The notes beneath the pieces were generated by a model. It made no database searches. It was not told where the DNA came from and worked only from the letters and a program-made list of their open reading frames with translations. A program made the position numbers and the translations under genes. A DNA stretch of 64,000 nt, taken from positions 43,792,001-43,856,000 of the forward strand of contig CM069870.1 in the NCBI GenBank assembly GCA_036172665.1, written 5' to 3'. The stretch is from Prosopocoilus inquinatus (taxonomy: Eukaryota > Arthropoda > Insecta > Coleoptera > Lucanidae). Each line of letters begins with the position of its first letter. Position 1 is the first letter of the stretch. Below are positions 9,593-23,594 of the stretch, piece by piece.

Positions 9593-12125
9593 GCAGAAGC
9601 TGGAAATAGTTTTAAACGAAACAACACGCATTAGCGTTGTTCCTGTGATGTATCTAATCGATCCTTACTTATCTATCATGTTATTTGACGTTTGGATGGA
9701 CTCCAGTAACCCTGACGTGAGATACAAAGTTCTCGGACGCAGCAGAAGCTGGAAATAGTTTTAAACGAAACAACACGCATTAGCGTTGTTCCTGTGATGT
9801 ATCTAATCGATCCTTACTCATCTATCATGTTATTTGGCGTTTCGATGGACTCCAGTAACTTTGATGGGAGATACGAAGTTCTCGGACGCAGCTGAAGCTG
9901 GAAATAGTTTTAAGTGAAACAACACGTATTAGCGTTGTTCCTGTACTGTATCTAATCGATCCTTACTTATCTAACATGTTATTTGACGTTTGGATGGACT
10001 CCAGTAACTCTGATGTGAGATACAAAGTTTTTGGACGCAGCAGAAGCTGGAAATAGTTTGAAACGAAACAACACGTATTTTCGTTGTTCCTGTGCTGTAT
10101 CTAATCGATCCTTACTCATGTATCATGTTATTTGGCGTTTCGATGGACTCCAGTAACTCTGATGTGAGAAACGACGTTATCGGACGCAGCAGAAGCTGGA
10201 AATAGTTTTAAACGAAACAACACGTATTAGCGTTGTTCCTGTGACGTATCTAATCGATCCTTACTCATCTATCATGTTATTTGACATTTCGATGGACTCC
10301 AGTAACTGTAATGTGAGATACGAAATTTTCGGACGCAGCAGAAGCTGGAAATAGTTTTAAACGAAACAACACGCATTAGCGTTGTTCCTGTGATGTATCT
10401 AATCGATCCTTACTTATCTATCATGTTATTTGACGTTTGGATGGACTCCAGTAACCCTGACGTGAGATACGAAGTTCTCGGACGCAGCAGAAGCTGGAAA
10501 TAGTTTTAAACGAAACAACACGTATTAGCGTTGTTCCTGTGATGTATCTAATCGATCCTTACTCACCTATCATGTTATTTGACGTTTGGATGGACTCCAG
10601 TAACCCTGACGTGAGATACGAAGTTCTCGGACGCAGCAGAAGCTGGAAATAGTTTTAAACGAAACAACACGTATTAGCGTTGTTCCTGTGATGTATCTAA
10701 TCGATCCTTACTCATCTATCATGTTATTTGACGTTTCGATGGACTCCAGTAACCCTGACGTGAGATACGAAGTTCTCGGACGCAGCAGAAGCTGGAAATA
10801 GTTTTAAACGAAACAACACGTATTAGCGTTGTTCCTGTGCTGTATCTAATCGATCCTTACTCATATATCATGTTATTTGGCGTTTCGATGGACTCCAGTA
10901 ACTCTGATGAGAGACACAAAGATTTCGGACGCAGCAGAAGCTGGAAATAGTTTTGAACGAAACAACACGTATTAGCGTAGTTCCTGTGATGTATCTAATC
11001 GATAATTACTCATCTATCATGTTATTTGACGTTTCGATGGACTCCAGTAACTCTGATGAGAGACACAAAGATTTCGGACGCAGCAGAAGCTGGAAATAGT
11101 TTTAAACGAAACAACACGTATTAGCGTTGATCCTGTGATGTATCTAATCGATCCTTACTCATCTATCATGTTATTTGACGTTTCGATGGACTCCAGTAAC
11201 CCTGACGTGAGATACGAAGTTCTCGGACGCAGCAGAAGCTGGAAATAGTTTTAAACGAAACAACACGTATTAGCGTTGTTCCTGTTATGTATCTAATCGA
11301 TCCTTACTCATCTATCATGTTATTTGACGTTTGGATGGACTCCAGTAACTCTGATGTGAGATACAAAGTTTTTGGACGCAGCAGAACCTGGAAATAGTTT
11401 TAAACGAAACAACACGCATTAGCGTTGTTCCTGTGATGTATCTAATCGATCCTTACTCATCTATCATGTTATTTGGCGTTTCGATGGACTCCAGTAGCTC
11501 TGATGTGAGATACGACGTCTTCTGAGGCAGCAGAAGCTGGAAATAGTTTTAAACGAAACAACACGCATTAGCGTTGTTCCTGTGATGTATCTAATCGATC
11601 CTTACTCATCTATCATGTTATTTGACGTTTCGATGGACTCCAGTAACTCTAATGTGAGAAACGAAATTTTCGGACGCAGCAGAAGCTGGAAATAGTTTTA
11701 AACGAAACAACACGCATTAGCGTTGTTCCTGTGATGTATCTAATCGATCCTTGCTTATCTATCATGTTATTTGACGTTTGGATGGACTCCAGGAACCCTG
11801 ACGTGAGATACGAAGTTCTCGGACGCAGCAGAACCTGGAAATAGTTTTAAACGAAACAACGCGCATTAGCGTTGTTCCTGTACTGTATCTAATCGCTCCT
11901 TACTCATCTATCATGTTATTTGGCGTTTCGATGGACTCCAGTAACTTAGATGTGAGATACGAAGTTCTCGGACGCAGCTGAAGCTAGAAATAGTTTTAAA
12001 CGAAACAACACGCATTAGCGTTGTTCCTGTGATGTATCTAATCGATCCTTACTCATCTATCATGTTATTTGACGTTTCGATGGACTCCAGTAACTCTAAT
12101 GTGAGAAACGAAATTTTCGGACGCA

Positions 12126-12272
12126 GCAGAAGCTGGAAATAGTTTTAAACGAAACAACACGCATTAGCGTTGTTCCTGTGATTTATCTAATCGATCCTTA
12201 CTCATCTATCATGTTATTTGGCGTTTCGATGGAATCCAGTAACTCTGATGTGAGATAAAATTTTTTTACGCA
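12126..12272 (+). repeat. 147-bp monomer with A/T-run contraction
   Basis: GATACAAAGTTTTTGGACGC is replaced by a stretch reading GATAAAA followed by seven T and ACGC, two bases shorter. GGACTCC is also GGAATCC here. The duplicate unit at 16296-16443 has a related but different run and is one base shorter than normal, so the A/T run has continued to change after duplication. Confidence 0.85.
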
Positions 12273-15200
12273 GCAGAAGCTGGAAATAGTTTTGAATGAA
12301 ACAACACGTATTAGCGTTGTTCCTGTGATGTATCTAATCGATCCTTACTCATCTATCATGTTATTTGGCGTTTTGATGGACTCCAGTAACTTTGATGTGA
12401 GATACGAAGTTCTCGGACGCAGCTGAAGCTAGAAATAGTTTTAAACGAAACAACACGCATTAGCGTTGTTACTGTGATGTATCTAATCGATCCTTACTTA
12501 TCTATCATGTTATTTGACGTTTGGATGGACTCCAGTAAGTCTGATGTGAGATACAAAGTTTTTGGACGCAGCAGGAGCTGGAAATAGTTTTAAACGAAAC
12601 AACACGTATTAGCGTTGTTCCTGTGCTGTATCTAATCGATCCTTACTCATATATCATGTTATTTGGCGTTTCGATGGACTCCAGTAGCTCTGATGTGAGA
12701 TACGACGTTTTCGGACGCAGCAGAAGCTGGAAATAGTTTTAAACGAAACAACACGTATTAGCGTTGTTCCTGTGATGTATCTAATCGATCCTTACTCGTC
12801 TATCATGTTATTTGACGTTTCGATGGACTCCAGTAACTCTAATGTGAGATACGAAATTTTCGGACTCAGCAGAAGCTGGAAATAGTTTTAAGCGAAACAA
12901 CACGCATTAGCGTTGTTCCTGTGATGTATCTAATCGATCCTTACTTATCTATCATGTTATTTGACGTTTGGATGGACTCCAGTAACCCTGACGTGAGATA
13001 CGAAGTTCTCGGACGCAGCAGAAGCTGGAAATAGTTTTAAACGAAACAACATGTATTAGCGTTGTTCCTGTGATGTATCTAATCGATCCTTACTCATCTA
13101 TCATGTTATTTGACGTTTGGATGGACTCCAGTAACTCTGATGTGAGATACAAAGTTTTTGGACGCAGCAGAAGCTGGAAATAGTTTTGAACGAAACAACA
13201 CGTATTAGGGTTGTTCCTGTGATGTATCTAATCGATTCTTACTCATCTATCATGTTATTTGGCGTTTCGATGGACTCCAGTAGCTCTGATGTGAGATACA
13301 AAGTTTTTGGACGCAGCAGAAGCTGGAAATAGTTTTGAACGAAACAACACGTATTAGCGTTGTTCCTGTGATGTATCTAATCGATCCTTACTCATCTATC
13401 ATGTTATTTGGCGTTTCGATGGACTCCAGTAACTCTAATGTGAGATACGAAATTTTCGGACGCAGCAGAAGCTGGAAATAGTTTTAAACGAAACAACACG
13501 CATTAGCGTTGTTCCTGTGATGTATCTAATCGATCCTTACTTATCTATCATGTTATTTGACGTTCGGATGGACTCCAGTAACCCTGACGTGAGATACGAA
13601 GTTCTCGGACGCAGCAGAAGCTGGAAATAGTTTTAAACGAAACAACACGTATTAGCGTTGATCATGTGATGTATCTAATCGATCCTTACTCATCTATCAT
13701 GTTATTTGACGTTTGGATGGACTCCAGTAACTCTGATGTGAGATACAAAGTTTTTGGACGCAGCAGAACCTGGAAATAGTTTTAAACGAAACAACACGCA
13801 TCAGCGTTGTTCCTGTGATGTATCTAATCGATCCTTACTCATCTATCATGTTATTTGGCGTTTCGATGGACTCCAGAAGCTCTGATGTGAGATACGACGT
13901 TTTCTGAGGCAGCAGAAGCTGGAAATAATTTTAAACGAAACAACACGCATTAGCGTTGTTCCTGTGATGTATCTAATCGATCCTTACTCATCTATCATGT
14001 TATTTGACGATTCGATGGACTCCAGTAACTCTAATGTGAGAAACGAAATTTTCGGACGCAGCAGAAGCTGGAAATAGTTTTAAACGAAACAACACGCATT
14101 AGCGTTGTTCCTGTGATGTATCTAATCGATCCTTACTCATATATCATGTTATTTGGCGTTTCGATGGACTCCAGAAGCTATGATGTGAGATACGACGTTT
14201 TCTGAGGCAGCAGAAGCTGGAAATAGTTTTAAACGAAACAACACGCATTAGCGTTGTTCCTGTGATGTATCTAATCGATCCTTACTCATCTATCATGTTA
14301 TTTGACGTTTGGATGGACTCCAGTAACTCTGATGTGAGATACAAAGTTTTTGGACGCAGCAGAAGCTGGAAATAGTTTGAAACGAAACAACACGTATTTT
14401 CGTTGTTCCTGTGCTGTATCTAATCGATCCTTACTCATATATCATGTTATTTGGCGTTTCGATGGACTCCAGTAGCTCTGATGTGAGAAACGACGTTTTC
14501 GGACGCAGCAGAAGCTGGAAATAGTTTTAAACGAAACAACACGTATTAGCGTTGTTCCTGTGATGTATCTAATCGATCCTTACTCATCTATCATGTTATT
14601 TGATATTTCGATGGACTCCAGTAACTGTAATGTGAGATACGAAATTTTCGGACGCAGCAAAAGCTGGAAATAGTTTTAAACGAAACAACACGCATTAGCG
14701 TTGTTCCTGTGATGTATCTAATCGATCCTTACTTATCTATCATGTTATTTGACGTTTGGATGGACTCCAGTAACCCTGACGTGAGATACGAAGTTCTCGG
14801 ACGCAGCAGAAGCTGGAAATAGTTTTAAACGAAACAACACGTATTAGCGTTGTTCCTGTGATGTATCTAATCGATCCTTACTCATCTATCATGTTATTTG
14901 ACGTTTGGATGGACTCCAGTAACTCTGATATGAGATACAAAGTTTTTGGACGCAGCAGAAGCTGGAAATAGTTTTAAACGAAACAACACGTATTAGCGTT
15001 GTTCCTGTGCTGTATCTAATCGATCCTTACTCATATATCATGTTATTTGGCGTTTCGATGGACTCCAGTAACTCTGATGAGAGACACAAAGATTTCGGAC
15101 GCAGCAGAAGCTGGAAATAGTTTTGAACGAAACAACTCGTATTAGCGTAGTTCCTGTGATGTATCTAATCGATAATTACTCATCTATCATGTTATTTGAC

Positions 15201-16295
15201 GTTTCGATGGACTCCAGTAACTCTGATGAGAGACACAAAGATTTCGGACGCAGCAGAAGCTGGAAATAGTTTTGAACGATACAACACGTATTAGCGTAGT
15301 TCCTGTGATGTATCTAATCGATAATTACTCATCTATAATGTTATTTGACGTTTCGATGGACTCCAGTAACCCTGACGTGAGATACGAAGTTCTCGGACGC
15401 AGCAGAAGCTGGAAATAATTTTAAACGAAACAACACGTATTAGCGTTGTTCCTGTGATGTATCTAATCGATCCTTACTCATCTATCATGTTATTTGACGT
15501 TTGGATGGACTCCAGTAACTCTGATGTGAGATACAAAGTTTTTGGACGCAGCAGAACCTGGAAATAGTTTTAAACGAAACAACACGCATTAGCGTTGTTC
15601 CTGTGATGTATCTAATCGATCCTTACTCATCTATCATGTTATTTGGCGTTTCGATGGACTCCAGTAGCTCTGATGTGAGATACGACGTCTTCTGAGGCAG
15701 CAGAAGCTGGAAATAGTTTTAAACGAAACAACACGCATTAGCGTTGTTCCTGTGATGTATCTAATCGATCCTTACTCATCTATCATGTTATTTGACGTTT
15801 CGATGGACTCCAGTAACTCTAATGTGAGAAACGAAATTTTCGGACGCAGCAGAAGCTGGAAATAGTTTTAAACGAAACAACACGCATTAGCGTTGTTCCT
15901 GTGATGTATCTAATCGATCCTTACTTATCTATCATGTTATTTGACGTTTGGATGGACTCCAGGAACCCTGACGTGAGATACGAAGTTCTCGGACGCAGCA
16001 GAACCTGGAAATAGTTTTAAACGAAACAACGCGCATTAGCGTTGTTCCTGTACTGTATCTAATCGCTCCTTACTCATCTAACATGTTATTTGGCGTTTCG
16101 ATGGACTCCAGTAACTTAGATGTGAGATACGAAGTTCTCGGACGCAGCTGAAGATAGAAATAGTTTTAAACGAAACAACACGCATTAGCGTTGTTCCTGT
16201 GATGTATCTAATCGATCCTTACTCATCTATCATGTTATTTGACGTTTCGATGGACTCCAGTAACTCTAATGTGAGAAACGAAATTTTCGGACGCA

Positions 16296-16443
16296 GCAGA
16301 AGCTGGAAATAGTTTTAAACGAAACAACACGCATTAGCGTTGTTCCTGTGATGTATCTAATCGATCCTTACTCATCTATCATGTTATTTGGCGTTTCGAT
16401 GGAATCCAGTAACTCTGATGTGAGATAAAAAGTTTTTTACGCA
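16296..16443 (+). repeat. 148-bp monomer with A/T-run contraction
   Basis: Partner of the unit at 12126 in the 28-unit duplication. The run reads GATAAAAAG then six T and ACGC, one base short of the standard. It may be the more ancestral form, with the 12126 copy having lost one more base. Confidence 0.85.
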
Positions 16444-16814
16444 GCAGAAGCTGGAAATAGTTTTGAATGAAACAACACGTATTAGCGTTGTTCCTGTGAT
16501 GTATCTAATCGATCCTTACTCATCTATCATGTTATTTGGCGTTTTGATGGACTCCAGTAACTTTGATGTGAGATACGAAGTTCTCGGACGCAGCTGAAGC
16601 TAGAAATAGTTTTAAACGAAACAACACGCATTAGCGTTGTTACTGTGATGTATCTAATCGATCCTTACTCATATATCATGTTATTTGGCGTTTCGATGGA
16701 CTCCAGTAGCTCTGATGTGAGATACGACGTTTTCGGACGCAGCAGAAGCTGGAAATAGTTTTAAACGAAACAACACGTATTAGCGTTGTTCCTGTGATGT
16801 ATCTAATCGATCCT

Positions 16815-19093
16815 TACTCGTCTATCATGTTATTTGACGTTTCGATGGACTCCAGTAACTCTAATGTGAGATACGAAATTTTCGGACGCAGCAGAAGCTG
16901 GAAATAGTTTTAAACGAAACAACACGCATTAGCGTTGTTCCTGTGATGTATCTAATCGATCCTTACTTATCTATCATGTTATTTGACGTTTGGATGGACT
17001 CCAGTAACCCTGACGTGAGATACGAAGTTCTCGGACGCAGCAGAAGCTGGAAATAGTTTTAAACGAAACAACACGTATTAGCGTTGTTCCTGTGATGTAT
17101 CTAATCGATCCTTACTCATCTATTATGTTATTTGACGTTTGGATGGACTCCAGTAACTCTGATGTGAGATACAAAGTTTTTGGACGCAGCAGAAGCTGGA
17201 AATAGTTTTGAACGAAACAACACGTATTAGGGTTGTTCCTGTGATGTATCTAATCGATTCTTACTCATCTATGATGTTATTTGGCGTTTCGATGGACTCC
17301 AGTAGCTCTGATGTGAGATACAAAGTTTTTGGACGCAGCAGAAGCTGGAAATAGTTTTGAACGAAACAACACGTATTAGCGTTGTTCCTGTGATGTATCT
17401 AATCGATCCTTACTCATCTATCATGTTATTTGGCTTTTCGATGGACTCCAGTAACTCTAATGTGAGATACGAAATTTTCGGACGCAGCAGAAGCTGGAAA
17501 TAGTTTTAAACGAAACAACACGCATTAGCGTTGTTCCTGTGACGTATCTAATCGATCCTTACTTATCTATCATGTTATTTGACGTTTGGATGGACTCCAG
17601 TAACCCTGACGTGAGATACGAAGTTCTCGGACGCAGCAGAAGCTGGAAATAGTTTTAAACGAAACAACACGTATTAGCGTTGATCCTGTGATGTATCTAA
17701 TCGATCCTTACTCATCTATCATGTTATTTGACGTTTGGATGGACTCCAGTAACTCTGATGTGAGATACAAAGTTTTTGGACGCAGCAGAACCTGGAAATA
17801 GTTTTAAACGAAACAACACGCATCAGCGTTGTTCCTGTGATGTATCTAATCGATCCTTACTCATCTATCATGTTATTTGGCGTTTCGATGGACTCCAGAA
17901 GCTCTGATGTGAGATACGACGTTTTCTGAGGCAGCAGAAGCTGGAAATAGTTTTAAACGAAACAACACGCATTAGCGTTGTTCCTGTGATGTATCTAATC
18001 GATCCTTACTCATCTATCATGTTATTTGACGTTTCGATGGACTCCAGTAACTCTAATGTGAGAAACGAAATTTTCGGACGCAGCAGAAGCTGGAAATAGT
18101 TTTAAACGAAACAACACGCATTAGCGTTGTTCCTGTGATGTATCTAATCGATCCTTACTTATCTATCATGTTATTTGACGTTTGAATGGACTCCAGTAAC
18201 CCTGACGTGAGATACGAAGTTCTCGGACGCAGCAGAAGCTGGAAATAGTTTTAAACGAAACAACAAGTATTAGCGTTGATCCTGTGATGTATCTAATCGA
18301 TCCTTACTCATCTATCATGTTATTTGACGTTTGGATGGACTCCAGTAACTCTGATGTGAGATACGAAGTTCTCGGACGCAGCTGAAGCTAGAAATAGTTT
18401 TAAACGAAACAACACGCATTAGCGTTGTTCCTGTGATGTATCTAATCGATCCTTACTCATCTATCATGTTATTTGACGTTTCGATGGACTCCAGTAACTC
18501 TAATGTGAGAAACGAAATTTTCGGACGCAGCAGAAGCTGGAAATAGTTTTAAACGAAACAACACGCATTAGCGTTGTTCCTGTGATGTATTTAATCGATC
18601 CTTACTCATCTATCATGTTATTTGGCGTTTCGATGGAATCCAGTAACTTTGATGTGAGATACGACGTTTTCGGACGCAGCAGAAGCTGGAAATAGTTTTA
18701 AATGAAACAACACGTATTAGCGTTGTTCCTGTGCTGTATCTAATCGATCCTTACTCATATATCATGTTATTTGGCGTTTCGATGGACTCCAGTAGCTCTG
18801 ATGTGAGATACAAAGTTTTTGGACGCAGCAGAAGCTGGAAATAGTTTTGAACGAAACAACACGTATTAGCGTTGTTCCTGTGATGTATCTAATCGATCCT
18901 TACTCATCTATCATGTTATTTGGCGTTTCGATGGACTCCAGTAACTTTGATGTGAGATACGAAGTTCTCGGACGCAGCTGAAGCTAGAAATAGTTTTAAA
19001 CGAAACAACACGCATTAGCGTTGTTACTGTGATGTATCTAATCGATCCTTACTTATCTATCATGTTATTTGACGTTTGGATGGACTCCAGTAA
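16815..19093 (+). repeat. Block with a distant copy at 29480-31609 (84/85 units)
   Basis: TTAGGGTTG (17230), GGCTTTTCG (17432) and ATCAGCG (17823) recur at 29746, 29948 and 30339, all exactly 12,516 bp away (84 units). The preceding CTCGTC unit at 16817 matches 29482 with 85 units, so one B unit differs. Homology stops near 19093, where AAGTCTG here corresponds to AACTCTG at 31609. Confidence 0.8.
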
Positions 19094-19274
19094 GTCTGAT
19101 GTGAGATACAAAGTTTTTGGACGCAGCAGGAGCTGGAAATAGTTTTAAACGAAACAACACGTATTAGCGTTGTTCCTGTGCTGTATCTAATCGATCCTTA
19201 CTCATATATCATGTTATTTGGCGTTTCGATTGTCTCCAGTAGCTCTGATGTGAGATACGACGTTTTCGGACGCA

Positions 19275-19423
19275 GCAGAAGCTGGAAATAGTTTTAAACG
19301 AGACAACACGTATTAGCGTTGTTCCTGTGATGTATCTAATCGATAATTACTCATCTATCATGTTATTTGACGTTTCGATGGACTCCAGTAACTCTAATGT
19401 GAGATACGAAATTTTCGGACGCA
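19275..19423 (+). repeat. Monomer subfamily G, representative unit (CGAGACAAC / ATCGATAATT)
   Basis: A D-tailed unit with CGAGACAACACG in place of CGAAACAACACG and ATCGATAATTACTC in place of ATCGATCCTTACTC. It nearly always follows a subfamily C unit. Copies occur near 33901, 35689, 37326, 39263, 42541, 48040, 58008 and 61884, which makes it a good marker for block duplications. The ATCGATAATT half alone also occurs with other tails near 11000, 15170 and 15320. Confidence 0.8.
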
Positions 19424-20168
19424 GCAGAAGCTGGAAATAGTTTTAAACGAAACAACACGCATTAGCGTTGTTCCTGTGATGTATCTAATCGATCCTTACT
19501 TATCTATCATGTTATTTGACGTTTGGATGGACTCCAGTAACCCTGAAGTGAGATACGAAGTTCTCGGACGCAGCAGAAGCTGGAAATAGTTTTAAACGAA
19601 ACAACACGTATTAGCGTTGTTCCTGTGATGTATCTAATCGATCCTTACTCATCTATCATGTTATTTGACGTTTGGATGGACTCCAGTAACTCTGATGTGA
19701 GATACAAAGTTTTTGGACGCAGCAGAACCTGGAAATAGTTTTGAACGAAACAACACGTATTAGCGTTGTTCCTGTGATGTATCTAATCGATCCTTACTCA
19801 TCTATCATGTTATTTGGCGTTTCGATGGACTCCAGTAGCTCTGATGTGAGATACGACGTTTTCGGACGCAGCAGAAGCTGGAAATAGTTTTAAACGAAAC
19901 AACACGTATTAGCGTTGTTCCTGTGATGTATCTAATCGATCCTTACTCATCTATCATGTTATTTGACGTTTCGATGGACTCCAGTAACTCTAATGTGAGA
20001 TACGAAATTTTCGGACGCAGCAGAAGCTGGAAATAGTTTTAAACGAAACAACACGCATTAGCGTCGTTCCTGTGATGTATCTAATCGATCCTTACTTATC
20101 TATCGTGTTATTTGACGTTTGGATGGACTCCAGTAACCCTGACGTGAGATACGAAGTTCTCGGACGCA

Positions 20169-23100
20169 GCGGAAGCTGGAAATAATTTTAAACGAAACAA
20201 CACGTATTAGCGTTGTTCCTGTGATGTATCTAATCGATCCTTACTCATCTATCATGTTATTTGACGTTTCGATGGACTCCAGTAACTCTAATGTGAGATA
20301 CGAAATTTTCGGACGCAGCAGAAGCTGGAAATAGTTTTAAACGAAACAACACGCATTAGCGTTGTTCCTGTGATGTATCTAATCGATCCTAACTTATCTA
20401 TCATGTTATTTGACGTTTGGATGGACTCCAGTAACCCTGACGTGAGATACGAAGTTCTCGGACGCAGCAGAAGCTGGAAATAGTTTTAAACGAAACAACA
20501 CGCATTAGCGTTGTTCCTGTGATGTATCTAATCGATCCTTACTTATCTATCATGTTATTTGACGTTTGGATGGACTCCAGTAACCCTGACGTGAGATACG
20601 AAGTTCTCGGAGGCAGCAGAAGCTGGAAATAGTTTTAAACGAAACAACACGTATTAGCGTTGTTCCTGTGATGTATCTAATCGATCCTTACTCATCTATC
20701 ATGTTATTTGACGTTTGGATGGACTCCAGTAACTCTGATGTGAGATACAAAGTCTTTGGACGCAGCAGAAGCTGGAAATAGTTTTAAACGAAACAACACG
20801 CATTAGCGTTGTTCCTGTGATGTATCTAATCGATCCTTACTTATCTATCATGTTATTTGACGTTTGAATGAACTCCAGTAACCCTGACGTGAGATACGAA
20901 GTTCTCGGACGCAGCAGAAGCTGGAAATAGTTTTAAACGAAACAACAAGTATTAGCGTTGATCCTGTGATGTATCTAATCGATCCTTACTCATCTATCAT
21001 GTTATTTGACGTTTGGATGGACTCCAGTAACTCTGATGTGAGATACGAAGTTCTCGGACGCAGCTGAAGCTAGAAATAGTTTTAAACGAAACAACACGCA
21101 TTAGCGTTGTTCCTGTGATGTATCTAATCGATCCTTACTCATCTATCATGTTATTTGACCTTTCGATGGACTCCAGTAACTCTAATGTGAGAAACGAAAT
21201 TTTCGGACGCAGCAGAAGCTGGAAATAGTTTTAAACGAAACAACACCCATTAGCGTTGTTCCTGTGATGTATTTAATCGATCCTTACTCATCTATCATGT
21301 TATTTGGCGTTTCGATGGAATCCAGTAACTTTGATGTGAGATACGACGTTTTCGGACGCAGCAGAAGCTGGAAATAGTTTTAAATGAAACAACACGTATT
21401 AGCGTTGTTCCTGTGCTGTATCTAATCGATCCTTACTCATATATCATGTTATTTGGCGTTTCGATGGACTCCAGTAGCTCTGATGTGAGATACAAAGTTC
21501 TCGGACGCAGCTGAAGCTAGAAATAGTTTTAAACGAAACAACACGCATTAGCGTTGTTACTGTGATGTATCTAATCGATCCTTACTTATCTATCATGTTA
21601 TTTGACGTTTGGATGGACTCCAGTAACCCTGAAGTGAGATACGAAGTTCTCGGACGCAGCAGAAGCTGGAAATAGTTTTAAACGAAACAACACGTATTAG
21701 CGTTGTTCCTGTGATGTATCTAATCGATCCTTACTCATCTATCATGTTATTTGACGTTTGGATGGACTCCAGTAACCCTGACGTGAGATACGAAGTTCTC
21801 GGACGCAGCGGAAGCTGGAAATAATTTTAAACGAAACAACACGTATTAGCGTTGTTCCTGTGATGTATCTAATCGATCCTTACTCATCTATCATGTTATT
21901 TGACGTTTCGATGGACTCCAGTAACTCTAATGTGAGATACGAAATTTTCGGACGCAGCAGAAGCTGGAAATAGTTTTAAACGAAACAACACGCATTAGCG
22001 TTGTTCCTGTGATGTATCTAATCGATCCTAACTTATCTATCATGTTATTTGACGTTTGGATGGACTCCAGTAACCCTGACGTGAGATACGAAGTTCTCGG
22101 ACGCAGCAGAAGCTGGAAATAGTTTTAAACGAAACAACACGCATTAGCGTTGTTCCTGTGATGTATCTAATCGATCCTTACTTATCTATCATGTTATTTG
22201 ACGTTTGGATGGACTCCAGTAACCCTGACGTGAGATACGAAGTTCTCGGAGGCAGCAGAAGCTGGAAATAGTTTTAAACGAAACAACACGTATTAGCGTT
22301 GTTCCTGTGATGTATCTAATCGATCCTTACTCATCTATCATGTTATTTGACGTTTGGATGGACTCCAGTAACTCTGATGTGAGATACAAAGTCTTTGGAC
22401 GCAGCAGAAGCTGGAAATAGTTTTAAACGAAACAACACGCATTAGCGTTGTTCCTGTGATGTATCTAATCGATCCTTACTTATCTATCATGTTATTTGAC
22501 GTTTGAATGAACTCCAGTAACCCTGACGTGAGATACGAAGTTCTCGGACGCAGCAGAAGCTGGAAATAGTTTTAAACGAAACAACAAGTATTAGCGTTGA
22601 TCCTGTGATGTATCTAATCGATCCTTACTCATCTATCATGTTATTTGACGTTTGGATGGACTCCAGTAACTCTGATGTGAGATACGAAGTTCTCGGACGC
22701 AGCTGAAGCTAGAAATAGTTTTAAACGAAACAACACGCATTAGCGTTGTTCCTGTGATGTATCTAATCGATCCTTACTCATCTATCATGTTATTTGACGT
22801 TTCGATGGACTCCAGTAACTCTAATGTGAGAAACGAAATTTTCGGACGCAGCAGAAGCTGGAAATAGTTTTAAACGAAACAACACCCATTAGCGTTGTTC
22901 CTGTGATGTATTTAATCGATCCTTACTCATCTATCATGTTATTTGGCGTTTCGATGGAATCCAGTAACTTTGATGTGAGATACGACGTTTTCGGACGCAG
23001 CAGAAGCTGGAAATAGTTTTAAATGAAACAACACGTATTAGCGTTGTTCCTGTGCTGTATCTAATCGATCCTTACTCATATATCATGTTATTTGGCGTTT

Positions 23101-23446
23101 CGATGGACTCCAGTAGCTCTGATGTGAGATACAAAGTTCTCGGACGCAGCTGAAGCTAGAAATAGTTTTAAACGAAACAACACGCATTAGCGTTGTTACT
23201 GTGATGTATCTAATCGATCCTTACTTATCTATCATGTTATTTGACGTTTGGATGGACTCCAGTAACCCTGAAGTGAGATACGAAGTTCTCGGACGCAGCA
23301 GAAGCTGGAAATAGTTTTAAACGAAACAACACGTATTAGCGTTGTTCCTGTGATGTATCTAATCGATCCTTACTCATCTATCATGTTATTTGACGTTTGG
23401 ATGGACTCCAGTAACCCTGACGTGAGATACGAAGTTCTCGGACGCA
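20169..23446 (+). repeat. Tandem 11-unit higher-order repeat, copies 1 and 2
   Basis: Copies 20169-21807 and 21808-23446 abut exactly and are 1,639 bp each. Both begin at the rare junction GCGGAAGCTGG with AATAATTTT and run D-B-B(GGAGGC)-A(CTTTGG)-B(GAATGAACTCC)-A/E-D-E-C-B-B. Matches include GAATGAAC at 20866 and 22505. A rare difference is GACCTTTCG (near 21158) against GACGTTTCG (near 22797). This is the cleanest higher-order repeat in the window. Confidence 0.9.
20467..20615 (+). repeat. Subfamily B variant ending in CTCGGAGGCAGC
   Basis: Like subfamily B, but with GGAGGCAGC replacing GGACGCAGC at the unit end. I see it only from about 20.6 kb rightward, where it becomes frequent (for example near 22250, 24485, 38340, 40275, 47115, 54840 and 59320). 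It is usually followed by a subfamily A unit with CAAAGTCTTTGG. The pair behaves as a linked two-unit module that spread with the larger blocks, so it is a useful marker of recent amplification. Confidence 0.8.
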
Positions 23447-23594
23447 GCAGAAGCTGGAAATAGTTTTAAACGAAACAACACGTATTAGCGTTGTTCCTGT
23501 GATGTATCTAATCGATCCTTACTCATCTATCATGTTATTTGACGTTTGGATGGACTCCAGTAACTCTGATGTGAGATAAAAAGTTTTTGGACGC

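Larger units (their letters stand above)
10040..18130 (+). repeat. 28/29-unit duplication (10.04-14.1 kb and 14.36-18.1 kb)
   Basis: Two adjacent segments of about 4 kb share a long series of rare markers. The TATTTTCG C unit is at 10076 and 14395 (offset 4,319). GATGAGAGACAC occurs in two neighbouring units at 10906/11055 and 15076/15225 (4,170). ATCGCTCC is at 11891 and 16061 (4,170), and CTCGTC at 12795 and 16817 (4,022). TTAGGGTTG is at 13208 and 17230, and ATCAGCG at 13801 and 17823 (both 4,022). Each change of offset is one monomer, so three spacings record single-unit gains or losses after the duplication. Confidence 0.85.
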
